From contig NC_061452.1 of NCBI RefSeq assembly GCF_022581195.2, forward strand, positions 2,611,501 through 2,675,500: a stretch of 64,000 bases of DNA, given 5' to 3'. A program made the translations under genes and the position numbers. Shown piece after piece: positions 1 through 11,692 of the stretch. Within the stretch, counting starts at the first letter, position 1, and each line of letters opens with the position of its first letter. The stretch is from Helicoverpa zea (lineage: Eukaryota; Arthropoda; Insecta; Lepidoptera; Noctuidae). Under the pieces are notes generated by a model, which did no database searches, was not told where the DNA came from, and saw only the letters and a list, made by a program, of their open reading frames with translations.

Positions 1-3000
1 ATTTAGACGAAAAAATACGCTTCGAAGGACCAATTCTAGCAGCATAACTTTCGATACAGCCGATAAAAGTACGCGTAAACTGAAACACTGGGTTCCAATA
101 AAAAGGCTCAGAGTAGTATAATCAAATAATAGAAGAAATAACCTCCATAAGCAATGAATGAGAATTCAATTTCGTTAACAAAGAGAGACGGCTGTAGAGA
201 AAAAAATGCGTAACTTGGAGAATTTGCGTTGAATAAATATTTTCCGGAGAACGGAGACGAGGCGTCGTGAAACTTTTACAATGGCCAGTTTATGATTTTT
301 TGAGAATCGAAAATTTTGTAAAAAGTGCTAGAATATGTTGGTGGTTTTATGAGTGATTGCTAATGAAAACTTCTGTTTCCCTGCTGTTTTCTGGTATTGT
401 TTACTGTCGCGATTTTTTAGTTTTGAAACACAGTAATTGGTGCATTATTACATTTCTATAGCAAATGCAGTACAACTTAGTAGACAATATCAGTTCGATG
501 AAGTAATAAAAAAAAACATTTTCACAACCATCATACTTCCATCAAGCAATCTAAATATAAAATCCGCATTAAACATGAAAAGTATTTGTAACACAACCCC
601 GGGGCTCATTCCCATCCAATCTCGCGATCGGCCAACACAATGGTCTGGAAGAAAACAATCTTTGGAACAACGCATCCTACACCATTGTTCTGTCCACCAC
701 TCAAAAAGAACGCCAGTTTATTGTTTTTTTCATTCCCATTTTGAAACACGAAAAAGTATTCGTAATAAAATATTTGCGCGTGCTCCAGAAAGCAATTGAA
801 GGGAAATAGGAAAATGAAGGAATGTTCCGTTTGTTTATTAACTTACTTTCTGTATCTAGGGCGTTTCAGGTGTAACGTGAAAAGTGCTATTTCCTTCAGC
901 GTGTAGCATGAATTTATTTTCTAAAAAAATATATCTACAACAGACGAGACATTTGGCAGTATTTTAGCTACGAAACGCTATGAGACAGTTCTACGAGTTT
1001 GCTACGAAAGGTTTGTAGCGTGCGTAGCACCCGCTACGATTTAGCTACGAATAAAGCCCAATACAGATAAGGCTGGAATTTACCAATGCCGGCCGTTTGG
1101 TCCTGATATCCGAAATTACCAATTGGTCCTTTTATGGCCATTATACAACACAGCGCGCTGTACTGCGGTCTCGTAAATTCTTTGTGGGTGTGAACAAGTT
1201 TACATTATTGTTTTGTAAACAGTTTAAATTTAAAGTACAAATGTTCCGAATAAATGCAGGACTTAATTGAAACGCTTAAATTAAGTTGGTGATGGAAATT
1301 AAACTGAGGGTTGTTTTAATACGGATTACTATTATTTAAACGCTGCAGTGTAAGGATTACACACATTAGGTGCAGCTCAAATTATAGCACATCGTTTAAT
1401 GAAAATCGAAGGTCCAAACTACCGTTAAAAACAATGACACGTGATAAATGTACTTCCAAAATGTGTGTCAGCCGTCAGTACATAGAGTACACAGGATGCG
1501 TACACAGTACACAGGGCCGTGGGGTCACGGCACTGTTTGTAGGAAGCGATTAAATGCGGGTACACTGTAAACATCTTCTGCTCCGTGTTTGTATAACGAC
1601 ATCTACTGTTGGATTTGAGTACTCAAATCAAGTGACAGGGTAAGGATTTAGTTTAGTTTAGACATTGGTTTATTTGAATTAGATTAGAATGGAACACTGA
1701 CAAGCAGGAAATCTAATTAATCGTCACTAGCTTTTTACTGTTCCACTGTAGGGCACCGGCCTCTTCTCATAGGAAGAGTGAGCGTTAATAATGCATCCCT
1801 ACTTATTAAACAGGGACAAAAAATACGCGGAAATTGGAAGATTTCTTACCTGTGTATTTTCTTTTTCCACACGATATCATTAAATACAAAATATTAAGCA
1901 TAATTAACAATTGCCCCTATTTTTTATAGCATTTACGAGTATTCTTAGTACAAAATTAGCCGTGTCATAAAACAATATTTCTCAAATAAAATGCTCCCTA
2001 ACAAGAACAGCCCATACTCCGTCAAAGTACAAAGTAGTAAGATTGCTAGAACTTGCATACAGTAGTAGTTTGTTAGGCGCCTGAATAATTGTTACTGATT
2101 GCAGGCCAGTGTATGTGCCGTCATATTAATTGTATGTACTTCATGAGAATGGGTACGTGAGGAGAGCTGTTAAAAGACTAACCGTCTTACCACAAAAACT
2201 TTTAAACGTCAGTTTAAGCCTTGTCTAAAAAAATATCAAATTATGACGTTGACATATGGTTCATTTTGGAGCCACAATTTTTTTAGACAGGTGTAAAACA
2301 GGCGTTAAAGTTTTTGTAGTAAGGCCATTTGCGTTTTGATTGAGCGTTTTTAAGATTTCTTTTTGAAAAGCCGAATAAGAGTTGGTCCAAAAAGTAACAC
2401 AGGTTGGCATATGACGCTTTAGGTGTTTTGTATCTACTGGAAGATGGACGAAGAAGTGGTAATAAGCTTTCGGTGAAAAGCAATTATTTTAAAGAATAAC
2501 TATGTTTTAGAAGAAAGAAGAAGCTTAATCTATAATAATGTACATACCATTACCATATGGCATGACATGAGATTTTGAACCTTCTTAATTTTAAGACTGC
2601 ACGTATTTTGCATAATATGCAGGCATAATGACACCGACAATTCCATAAACCAAATTCTTATGGAAAATTCCTAATCTCTCCACAGACCTAAAACACATTA
2701 ATTCGTCCACTCAAAAACAAACTGTAGCCGATTTAACAAAACTGTAGTACCAAAAACACTTTTAGATCTTTCTACATACGAAATCGAGCGCGGCGGCCGA
2801 CATCAAAGTGTTGCAGAAACCATTCACGTCCTTTGTAACTTAGTCAGATTTGGATACAGAGATACAGTTGAGCCAGCGATAGGGAGCTCTGATCGGAAAA
2901 TATTTTGTTTATCAGTCGTTAGACTTGCCTTTGAGGGCGTTTTTTGGTCTTTAGATATGGTGATGGTTTTTGGGGTTGGGTTGTACACAAATGTGGGTTT

Positions 3001-3589
3001 TGGGGTTGCATACTTTTGGGTTGGGTTATGTGGTTCTGTATCTTGAAGATTTTAAAAGTTATGAAGATTCCGATCCCAAATAAAATTGGGATAAGGGCAC
3101 GAGGATGATGACAGTTTTTCAAATATAACTTCATGTGTACAACTAATTTATATTTTCAATGAGACTCAATTATATTAATATTATGTAATCACTGAATTAG
3201 TATACAAAAATAACTGATTTATCGTTCACAAATCACTATAAGCTTAATTAATCAACAGGTTTATCTATGTATTAGATCATTAATCACTCGATCATATAAT
3301 GAACGTATTAAACGATTTACGTATTACCAACATTAGGCAGTGAATTATAAATCTTAATTACCAGTTAATAGGATCTTTAATTGAATCAAGTGATTATAAG
3401 AACGACTAATTAGGTATAATGTTTGATATTTGACACAGTTGGTAACAATTAAGGATTTATTCGGTGTAAAAATAATGTCAAATCAGTTTTGCACATTTAC
3501 ATGTTTTGCAGAATTAATTAGCAATTTTATATTCCTTCCAAACTAATGAATGTAATAAAACTCAATGACAATCGATCAATATCAAAAAT
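1..3589. other. AT-rich non-coding stretch, no supported gene
   Basis: No convincing coding sequence. The longest open frames, at 437-799 and on the other strand at 490-675, overlap each other and show no domain, signal peptide or codon bias. Two local patterns are visible. At about 967-1050 the word GCTACG or its complement CGTAGC recurs about seven times. At about 1480-1515 the word GTACACAG recurs. Several short purine or pyrimidine runs are present. This is probably intergenic or intronic DNA. Confidence 0.6.
957..1055. repeat. Cluster of GCTACG / CGTAGC words
   Basis: Within about 100 bases the words GCTACGAA, CTACGAG, GTAGCG, CGTAGC and GCTACGAT recur in both orientations, so the stretch can fold on itself. 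I have seen GCTACG-rich tracts as parts of degenerate lepidopteran transposons, but I cannot name a family. Its boundaries are approximate. Confidence 0.4.
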
Positions 3590-4164
3590 TAAATTATAAA
3601 TTTAAAAAAAACCCCCGACCCAAAAAAAGTACGCAATTAAACCCAATTAAAAAGGTAAAAAGCAAAAAATAACTTCAAAATCCGTTCATTCCGTTCCGTT
3701 GAATCCGTTTCATTCCGGCATTCCAGGGTTTCATCCGTCACATCCCATTTCCAGCATCAGGTTCTCGTCAATTAGAATCATGAAGAGAACTAGTCAAGAC
3801 AAATTCAACGAGCTCAAACTCGATGCGTTTACTAAAAGGCAGTTCAGGGTTACGTCTCCTATCTTCGTGCCCTAACAGCAGACCAGCTCAGCGGTTCCAG
3901 AAGACATTAGTGTTTCAAATTTCAGATCCCACATATGCTTGCAAGTAAACTGAGCGTGTAACATTCCTATCACACCTATCAAACGAGCTGATGACCTTGA
4001 AGACCTGATTGACCGATTTCCATCAAACATAGCTAAGGACACTCCCGAATGACATTCCTTTCAAACAAAAAAAACCGCATTACGATCGTTTGGGAGCTAC
4101 GATGCCACATACACACACACACACACACAAACACGTCAAACTTATAACTTATGCGTCGGGGGTT
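3590..4164 (-). mobile_element. Interspersed element with CCCCCGAC ends, copy 1
   Basis: Read on the minus strand, the element starts AACCCCCGACGCATAAG at 4164, passes through a (GT)n tract (seen as (AC)n at 4111-4129) and ends near 3610 in GGGTCGGGGGTTTT, followed by an AT-rich tail to about 3590. The CCCCCGAC start and GTCGGGGG end form short inverted ends. The section from about 3690 to 4164 matches 5519-6000 in the opposite orientation over more than 450 bases. No coding capacity and no clear target duplication are seen. It is a non-autonomous repeat, but its class (MITE or LINE-derived fragment) cannot be settled by eye. Confidence 0.7.
4111..4130. repeat. (AC)n microsatellite inside the CCCCCGAC element
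   Basis: About nine to ten AC units. The mirror-image copy carries a (GT)n tract at the equivalent internal position (5563-5584), so the microsatellite appears to be an inherited part of the mobile element, not an independent locus. Confidence 0.85.
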
Positions 4165-4701
4165 AAAAATACTGTTCAAATGCGTCCTTGTAAACATCTC
4201 CTAAGACCCGCGAAGAATCCATCTTTAGTTCACACCCTCTTATCCTTATTATAAAAATATACTAACCTTCTTTTATTTCCCAAAAAGCACAAACACCATA
4301 CTTCAATGATCTCATAAAGGAGAAACATAAAGTATTTAGACCATTCTCATCACAAAGAGGTAGTATAAAAAATAACGATTTGCAGCGCATTTAAACTGTA
4401 AGGCAAAGGAGAGAAAAAGCATTCAGCCTGTAAATCAGACGAGAGTGAAAATATTAAAAATTCTTTGCTTTACGTGATCCGTGCTTAAAGAGATAATGAA
4501 AACGTTTAGCTTTGTTAAGGATACTTAGTTTGTGAAGTCAGTGTACTGTATTGTTAATAAAAGCGTTTTTTAGTTTGTATGTGTGTATGTACTTATTTAA
4601 TCGTACATTCACCTTCAGGTCAGTGGTAACAGTTTTATACGAAAATCGTACTTATTACTATTGAGTTAAGGTGCATGACAGTTACCACTGATGTGCAGTC
4701 T

Positions 4702-4875
4702 ACCGTACTAATATTATGAATGCAAAAGTTTGTATGTGTGGATATTCATTCCTCTTTCAAGCAAAGACTTTTTGATGGATTATGATGTTTGACAATAATA
4801 TAGCTTATGTATTAGAATATCATATACTTAGGCTTTTTACCTAAGTGGGGGAGTACTTCCTTTGGGACGCTTGTG
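4702..4875 (+). repeat. Degenerate lepidopteran interspersed repeat
   Basis: The phrase ACTAATATTATGAATGCAAA, followed by AGTTTGTATGTGTGG and a CCTCTTTCA block, matches the opening of a repeat I recall as very common in moth and butterfly genomes. The downstream part (about 4830-4880) fits its degenerate tail. It carries no coding capacity. Edges are approximate. Confidence 0.45.
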
Positions 4876-5209
4876 AAACCAAGTCGGAATCTAGTGAAAT
4901 ATTTAATTATAACTGTGGACTTCTGGACTTGGCTATTTTCTACAACGACTTTGTTCGAAGTAAATATATCACACAGTCTCATACGAACTAGCATTTTCAA
5001 CTTTCCTTTGTTTCCAGTCATGTAAAAATATACTAAACAATAAATATTACCACCACTTTACAAAATGAAAAATAACAAACTCTTTATAAATTGAATTTCA
5101 TACACAAACTCAAAACAATGTAAGTACGTTCAAGTGTTCGAGTATCTAGAACAGTCTAGAAGTACTTTCTATCTTTATTCCATTTTTATTCAGTTATCGT
5201 TTTAAAAAG

Positions 5210-5237
5210 GAAAGGAAAGGAAAGAAAGAAAGAAAGT
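5210..5237. repeat. (GGAAA)n / (GAAA)n microsatellite
   Basis: About four GGAAA units pass directly into GAAA units and end before GTGCC. It is a simple sequence tract in otherwise unassigned DNA between the two CCCCCGAC elements. Confidence 0.85.
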
Positions 5238-5518
5238 GCCTCACGTATTGAAGTGGCCGATAATATTAATTAAAACGATTCTCACTAGTTCTGAGCGAGG
5301 AAAAGTTAAGATAACAGTGTCAAGTATTTAATTAATGAACGGATGATACTTTAGTTACTGTTTTTGTACACTAGGAATAATAGTTTTGAAACTTTATTTT
5401 CCGAGAATGTGGAAATTACTGTACCTAAATGTTCTCTTTATTACCCGACTTCAAGAAAAAAAAAGAAGAAGCTGGTCAAGGCTTCGGAGTCTATTTTTCC
5501 TAACTATCTCTTGTTTTT

Positions 5519-6000
5519 AACCCCCGACGCAAAAACGACGGGGTGTTATAAGTTTGACGTGTCTGTGTGTGTGTGTGTGTGTGTATGTGGCATCGTAGCT
5601 CCCAAACGGATGATCCGATTGTGATGCGGTTTTTTTTGTTTAAAAGGAGTGTCATTCGGGAGTGTTCTTAGCTATGTTTGGTGGAAATCGGTTCAGGTCT
5701 TCAAGGTCATCAGCTCGTTTGTTAGGTGTGAGAAGAATGTTACACGCTCAGTTTACTTGCAAGCATGTGTGGGATCTGAAATTTGAAACACTAATGTCTT
5801 CTGGAACCACCGAGCTGGTCTGCTGTTAGGGCACGAAGGTAGGAGACGTAACCCTGAACTGCCTTTTAGTAAACCCATCGAGTTTGGGCTCGTTGAATTT
5901 GTCTTGACTAGTTCTCTTCAATTGACGAGAACCTGATACTGGAAATGGGATGTGGCGGATGGAACCCTGGAATGCCGGAATGAAACGGATAAACCGATTT
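5519..6000 (+). mobile_element. Interspersed element with CCCCCGAC end, copy 2 (inverted partner of copy 1)
   Basis: It begins AACCCCCGACGCAAAAAC and has a (GT)n tract at 5563-5584. It then follows the complement of 4164-3690 closely: the same GGCATCGTAGCTCCCAAACG block, the same AGTTTACTTGCAAGC block and the same GGAATGCCGGAATGAAACGG block near the end. Similarity stops near 6000, so the 3' end is missing or replaced. The two copies sit 1.35 kb apart in opposite orientation. The open frame at 5364-5624 runs into this repeat and is not a gene. Confidence 0.7.
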
Positions 6001-6189
6001 ATATCTTCGCTGAAAATCTAGAATGACCAAAGGTTTATGTTTCCTCAATCTATGCAATTCTCCCAGAGCCAGTATGTTATGAGGATTGTTAAACAGCATC
6101 CTTTGTCCGAGATCGCATAGAGCGACCCCATCTTAAAATAAAAGAAATTAACTGAAAGAAGAAAAAATTAAGGAGCTCCTTCAAAAAGC

Positions 6190-6372
6190 ATGAAATAAAA
6201 TTAAATTATAAATTTTAAAAAACCCCCGACCCAAAAAAAAGTACGCAATTAGTATGACAAAAGGTTAAAAACGCTAAACCCTATAAAAAGCAAAAAATAA
6301 CTTTTAACACTACGTAAGTACCAACTAAAGCATGTCAGACTAAACTAAATTTTGACGTGTCGGGGGACCGCT
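6190..6372 (-). mobile_element. 3' fragment of a CCCCCGAC-type element, left arm of a 136-bp inverted repeat
   Basis: On the minus strand this reads from AGCGGTCCCCCGACACG (at 6372) to GCGTACTTTTTTTTGGGTC and then GGGGGTTTTTT and an AT-rich tail near 6190. The tail (6190-6303) resembles 3590-3682 in the same orientation. The part 6237-6372 is the left arm of the inverted repeat with 6505-6640. No coding capacity. Confidence 0.7.
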
Positions 6373-6640
6373 TTTTACCTTCAAAAATACTTACATAAAT
6401 CAAATGATACCTACCTAATTACAACATTCGTATAAAACAAAATTATATACACAGTTATAAGTAGTATATACTTAATTACTTCTAACGTTAGGCTAATAAA
6501 TTAGAGCGGTCCCCCGACACGACAAAATTTAGTTTAGTCTGACATGCTTTAGTTGGTACTTACGTAGTGTTAAAAGTTATTTTTTGCTTTTTATAGGGTT
6601 TAGCGTTTTTAACCTTTTGTCATACTAATTGCGTACTTTT
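6237..6640. repeat. Long near-perfect inverted repeat (136-bp arms, 132-bp spacer)
   Basis: The left arm is 6237-6372 and the right arm 6505-6640. Aligned by eye, the arms have equal length, no gap and a single mismatch (near 6355). The outer ends stop at the run of T after GCGTAC, where the right arm changes to AGAAGAAAC. The spacer 6373-6504 is AT-rich. Such arms would fold into a strong hairpin if transcribed. The very high similarity points to a recent event, either inverted duplication of one arm or arm-to-arm gene conversion. Confidence 0.9.
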
Positions 6641-7980
6641 AGAAGAAACTATCTATCAATTATTAATGTATCTTTACTGTCAACGAGCATTTTATTTCAT
6701 ATTGTATTCTTAATTTATACGATAAACGCTTCAATTAGCTACAAATATAAATAATGACAACAATAATAACACAATAACTTTTACCCATATTTTATTACCT
6801 TAATTCAACTAATTTTTTATCTGTCAAAATAATTTACACGTATCTAATATTCATAGGACAACTTTACACTAAATAACATTATTTACAACACACGCGATAT
6901 GAATATTAAAACATATTTTCAATAGACAAAAAAATGTAATGCCTAAATATTTGGTATGTAAAAAAGGTTTGTCTCCACAAAGGTTGAAATTAACCAGTGT
7001 TTAGCTAATCTGTAATCAAGTTTAGCCTAGCGTTACCAGTCTAGACAGACGATCAGACCGTTTACATTATAGTTTCGTCCTAGCTATATTATAAGGAGAA
7101 TTTTAATCACGCTTACACCTACTTGGTAAGCGGATTATATGGTATTGAATACAGTATTAGCTGGTTGCGGTTTGTTCTAGCTAGACTGTAGACCATTTTA
7201 ACTAGAGTTTAAGGATTGATCAGAGTTTTGTGTCAGGTTTGGTTATGTTTACTTCTTTAGGCAAAAAAGACGGGGTGTTGTATTTTATAGACTGTATTTT
7301 ATTTATTTATTTATTTATTTACAAATTTTTGTACACACACATAATAGAGAAAGATGACAGGAAAGAAAGAATTTACAAAGGTAATGCTTATTTCTTAAGA
7401 AATCTCTGTAATTATTTTTAGAGAAAAATAATTTAATTCAGAATATGTATTTTAGATTATTCTGTTTTCAAAGAATCACTAATAAGATTATGTTTTAAAA
7501 GAATTACTATTATTAAATAATCTTCTACATTTTACTATTAAATTAATACAAAGTCTCTTAAATTTTTAAAGACAAAAGACAAATTACCTACTAAAGCAAA
7601 TTGGCTAACTATAAAAAGAATCTAGGCATAAATTAAAAAGGTCTACTATAAAATTCAGGCTTAAAATTACATCACGTTCAAATTACGGGGCCCTTCTAAT
7701 TCAACAGTCAAAACTTAAGTAAGAATCTTAAGAAAAATGTCCCCCAGAATGTTGTAAATCGTTGGCCCGAGGGCTGCGAGAGAGGGCGACAAATTATTAT
7801 TTTATAGCCTTAATAATATGACTGGAATGTTAATTAAATAACCTTTAAAAGTTATGTTGTTTTGATTGGCTTGGCTTGCTTTATTGACCTTTCCTTTTAC
7901 GAAATTGGGAGTACTCTTTTAGGACTAGTATTCTTAGAAACAACTACATAATTAACAAATACATTTACAAAACCGATACC
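6641..7980. other. AT-rich non-coding stretch
   Basis: No supported gene. There is a (TTTA)n tract at about 7298-7322. The remainder is low-complexity AT-rich sequence with only short open frames. Confidence 0.55.
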
Positions 7981-8140
7981 ATCATCATCTCTCGAGCCTT
8001 TTCCCAATTATGTTGGGGTCGGCTTCCATTCTAACCGGATGCAGCTGAGAAGGTACCAGTGTTTTGCAAGGAGCCACTACCTATTTGACCTCCTTAACCC
8101 AGTTACCATGGCAATCCAGTACCGATTACAATACCTAATA
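7981..8140 (-). mobile_element. SINE body copy, antisense (ATGATG-tailed family)
   Basis: It starts ATCATCATCTCTCGAGCC, then has TTTTCCCAATTATGTTGGGG, GTCGGCTTCCATTCTAACCG, GATGCAGCTGAG, ACCAGTGTTTT and an AACCCAGTTACC block. This is the complement of the 3' body and (ATG)n tail of the 5S-headed SINE seen complete at 52149-52470. The head is absent, so the copy is 5'-truncated. The short open frame at 8039-8251 lies partly inside it and is not a gene. Confidence 0.75.
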
Positions 8141-9457
8141 CTATATAATACAAACGATGATATCAAAATAACTAAAATACTGTATCACTGTTGTGCCAAT
8201 AACACTACTAAAAATAGATATGAACAAAATAACCAAGTCATCTGTAGCTAAGAAGTACTACCTACAGAAACAAGTGCCTTACAAAATCACACCAATATAT
8301 GAGCGACGCCTATCTTGCAAAATCCAATACTACACACACATAACATAGTATAGTAAACTGATAGCCCATCTTAACTTGACCCACTAAGGTCAGTCGGGAA
8401 TCATATTAACATACTTTCGAGAAGTAGGCTAGAAGTCATACATATTTGATCCGATGCATCTACCAAACTAAAATGCATTAGCTTAGAAAACGTTAGGTAG
8501 CACTGGAAATTACAGCAGTATTGTGTAAGATAAGATTAAGTTATTGTATTAAGGTCGCTTGTTAAAACTAATAAGTAAATGCAGCAGAAATTGTAATGGA
8601 CAGTTGCAGTGCTTTCACACTGGCGTATTTTCCGCTCCTTTTTTATTATGTTTGACCCAGTAGTTGTCAATTATTTGCTCGAACCTGAAACCGAGCGAGA
8701 AATCTGCGCGTATGAAAGCTCTGTTAGCCTATCTGACCTCCCAAAGTGCCAAGATAGCTCATTTGTAGTACTTGTTCGACTTCGTGAGCATCCTACAAAC
8801 TCTTCACGAATATCAAAGATGTTACACCTGCCACTAAATCGCATGACCTAGCTTAAAACTATGTTAATATAGTAATTTTATTACCAAGTTACCATCCAAA
8901 GGTTGTCTAGATGATATTTATTGCCACAAAGCATAGTTAATTAATGTCTGACATAGTCTTATATTAAGAAAATCAATAGAAAAGGTCATAAGGTCACTCA
9001 AAACTTTCCACAAATTGGACACATCAGCCAAACCATGAATATAAATGATCCTATTTTAACAAACCTCTTTATACCTTTTAAAGTTAAGTAAGATTAAATA
9101 CTTTATCAAGCGCACCTCTTTGCGTAATGAAATGTCTGGCTATATGAAACAAGACAGCGAGTTTCACAAAGAAATTAGTCTGTGGTTTACTTTACATAAA
9201 ACCTAGGTACGTTGTGTATTTTGAAATAACGATGTGAGGTTACCCCTGTCTGAAAGTTTATTTACCCGTCCATCATTTTGAAATGTTTAACCTTTGTATT
9301 TAACTTTGGTGTTTAATATAAGTATGGATTTTGTATTTTACATTGTAGTTTTTAAAGCTAAGTTATTTGATAAGACTTACCAATAAACTAATTGATAGCA
9401 ACCTCTTTTGTACATGTGTTTCTTACCTGAAAAGAAAAACATAAATATTAATCGTGA

Positions 9458-9514
9458 TACTGTAGATTATTTTGCAGCGGTTTGCAATTGAACACAAAAT
9501 CATAATCTACAGTA
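9458..9514. repeat. Imperfect short hairpin (possible pre-miRNA-like fold)
   Basis: The arm TACTGTAGATTATTTTG (9458-9474) pairs with CAAAATCATAATCTACAGTA (9495-9514), leaving a loop of about 20 bases. There is a 3-base asymmetry in the stem. The size is near that of an insect miRNA precursor, but I do not recognise a known miRNA. It may be a chance palindrome or a MITE remnant. Confidence 0.4.
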
Positions 9515-11640
9515 CCTATTTAGCTAACACTCGTGCCTGTGACCAATGAGGCATTAAAAAAAAGGACCAAAGCCACATTCGATTTTCAATTTCAAAAATT
9601 CTGTGTCCAATGTTCTGAAGTAGTTCTTACGAAATAGGTTTATAGCAAGCAGTTTTTAAGTTGGCCAGTAAAACGGTTATACGTTCCATTGCATCGCGGA
9701 TATTGTTTCCAATATTCCAAAATTGGGTGCATCGTACTGAGAATGCAAGTAGGCTAGCTAGGGTTGCCACAAAGGAAAATTGGAGTATTGCACGAAATAT
9801 ATTAGAGATGTAAATTGATTTGAAATATATTTTACTGTGCTGTGTTCTCGTTGGGGGTTTGGTTCAAAGTTGCAACAGTACCTAAGTTCGTGCTGCATTC
9901 ATAAAAGTTAGTCAATGTAGACCTCTCTATAATAATACGGCAGGTATAACGCAGTAGCTAAAGTATTTTTTTTTTTCACAACTCTCGCACTCTAGGACAC
10001 TTAACACACAAAGCTTTAATTTTTCATAAAATTATTTGCATACAAAGAGCATGGCAACCCTAAATCGTAACAGTATAGAACCATTTGATTTTACTGCTGT
10101 CTGAAAAATGTCTTTTGATATCCTAGTTCTTTTATTACGAAAAAAACAATGTATCGAAACGCTTCACGCGCCAGTTTCAGATACTTGGTGTCAAATGCTA
10201 AGGATATGTAACTATTCAAAGGACTGAATTAAGTTAAAAATTGAATGATATCTTGATTTTTAAGATGAACATAATATTTACACTAGTATTCAAAGTTAAT
10301 TAGTTAAATACAAAAAAAAATATACCCAGTACCTAATCGGCTAGATTGCCACGTTTAATGGCAATGCATATTCTTTGGATAAAGCATTAGCCAGCCCTTT
10401 GACCACGTGTAGACTGTATCAGTGCCTACTTATTCCTGAAACAGTATGTTATTTACATTGATCTACTATATCTCCGTATTTATTTATATGTCAAAGTACT
10501 CTGTTGGCCCATTTCGTAACAGTCTGTTATAGTTGCCAGCAAAAGCTCTTACACGATGAAAGAATAACCATCCAGTTTGTTGTTGGCCTCTAAAGAATCT
10601 TTCATCTTTTCAAAGAAACTTACTTTTACCCTTTTAGCGAGATTCTGGGGTATTTTGTACAAGAATAATAGGAAGAGTCGAATATATCGTTTACGTTTTC
10701 CCCCCACGGAATAAACCGAGTTGCGTTTTTTTTCAAAGAGTTTAAGTAAATCCGATTACTTTATTCGGTGAAATTTTATCAGATACCTACGTTTATTGTA
10801 GGCGTGGAAACGTGTTGCGGGTTCATTTTGCTTTATATACATTTGTATGGATGGGAATGTAGTCCCACGCCAGAACTACTGGTATATTTATTGGTAAGTT
10901 ATCTTTATTGATAAGAAGATTCTGTGGATCGCAACTAGACAGCTACCTACCGCAATCATAAAAGGCCCGTTTTCTGTGACGTATATTGTTATAGAATTAT
11001 CAATCGCCTACTGATTTCGGCGTCTAAAAAATTACGTGTACAGACCATTTGACCGCGAAATTGAATATACAGTCTATGTTCTTTCCTCACACAAAGCTTT
11101 AACACAACGCAGCCCCTTCATAACACTACAGTTGCAGCTTGCAATAAAATATACAGCCACTCAACAAAAGAACTTCGTTTCCCCAATTTTTCCCTATAAA
11201 AATATTGCCATAAATTATATGTTGCATACAGGAGAAATGTTTCATGTTTTATTCATTGTACGTGAGTTTCAATGTGTAAATCAGGCTCTGTTTTGCAGTT
11301 AATTCACGCTAGTACAGGCGTTCTCGCGGAAATTGAGAAAATTAAGTATGTACTGACTACTGAGACTGTGAGGTACCTGCTCGATGTTTGGATATTTTAA
11401 TGTTTAGGTGCTAGTGTATTTATTTAGATTGGAGCAACGTATTAAGAGCTAAAAATAGAGGCCAAAATAATATCACATTCTCTCAGCAAAATTACTTCTA
11501 AACTTACTTTTTTCAATAATTCAAAAGATTAATTACTAATCTGTTATATTTTTTAAATTCTGCAGTACAAGTAGGCAAGTACCTACTTAAAACGCATTGC
11601 CACTAATTTATCATTTTTTATAACGAAAGAGAAAGATAAT

Positions 11641-11692
11641 CTTTTGGTTAAGTTAAGCCTTTGGTTAACGACCTTTTGGTTAAGTTAAGCCT
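11641..11692. repeat. Direct repeat of a 20-bp unit
   Basis: CTTTTGGTTAAGTTAAGCCT occurs at 11641-11660 and again at 11673-11692 (period 32), with a partial TTGGTTAA copy between them. It is a local tandem duplication without evident function. Confidence 0.75.

Noticed and set aside
437..799. 120-codon open frame
   Set aside because: No domain, composition like random translation, overlapped by an opposed frame on the other strand.
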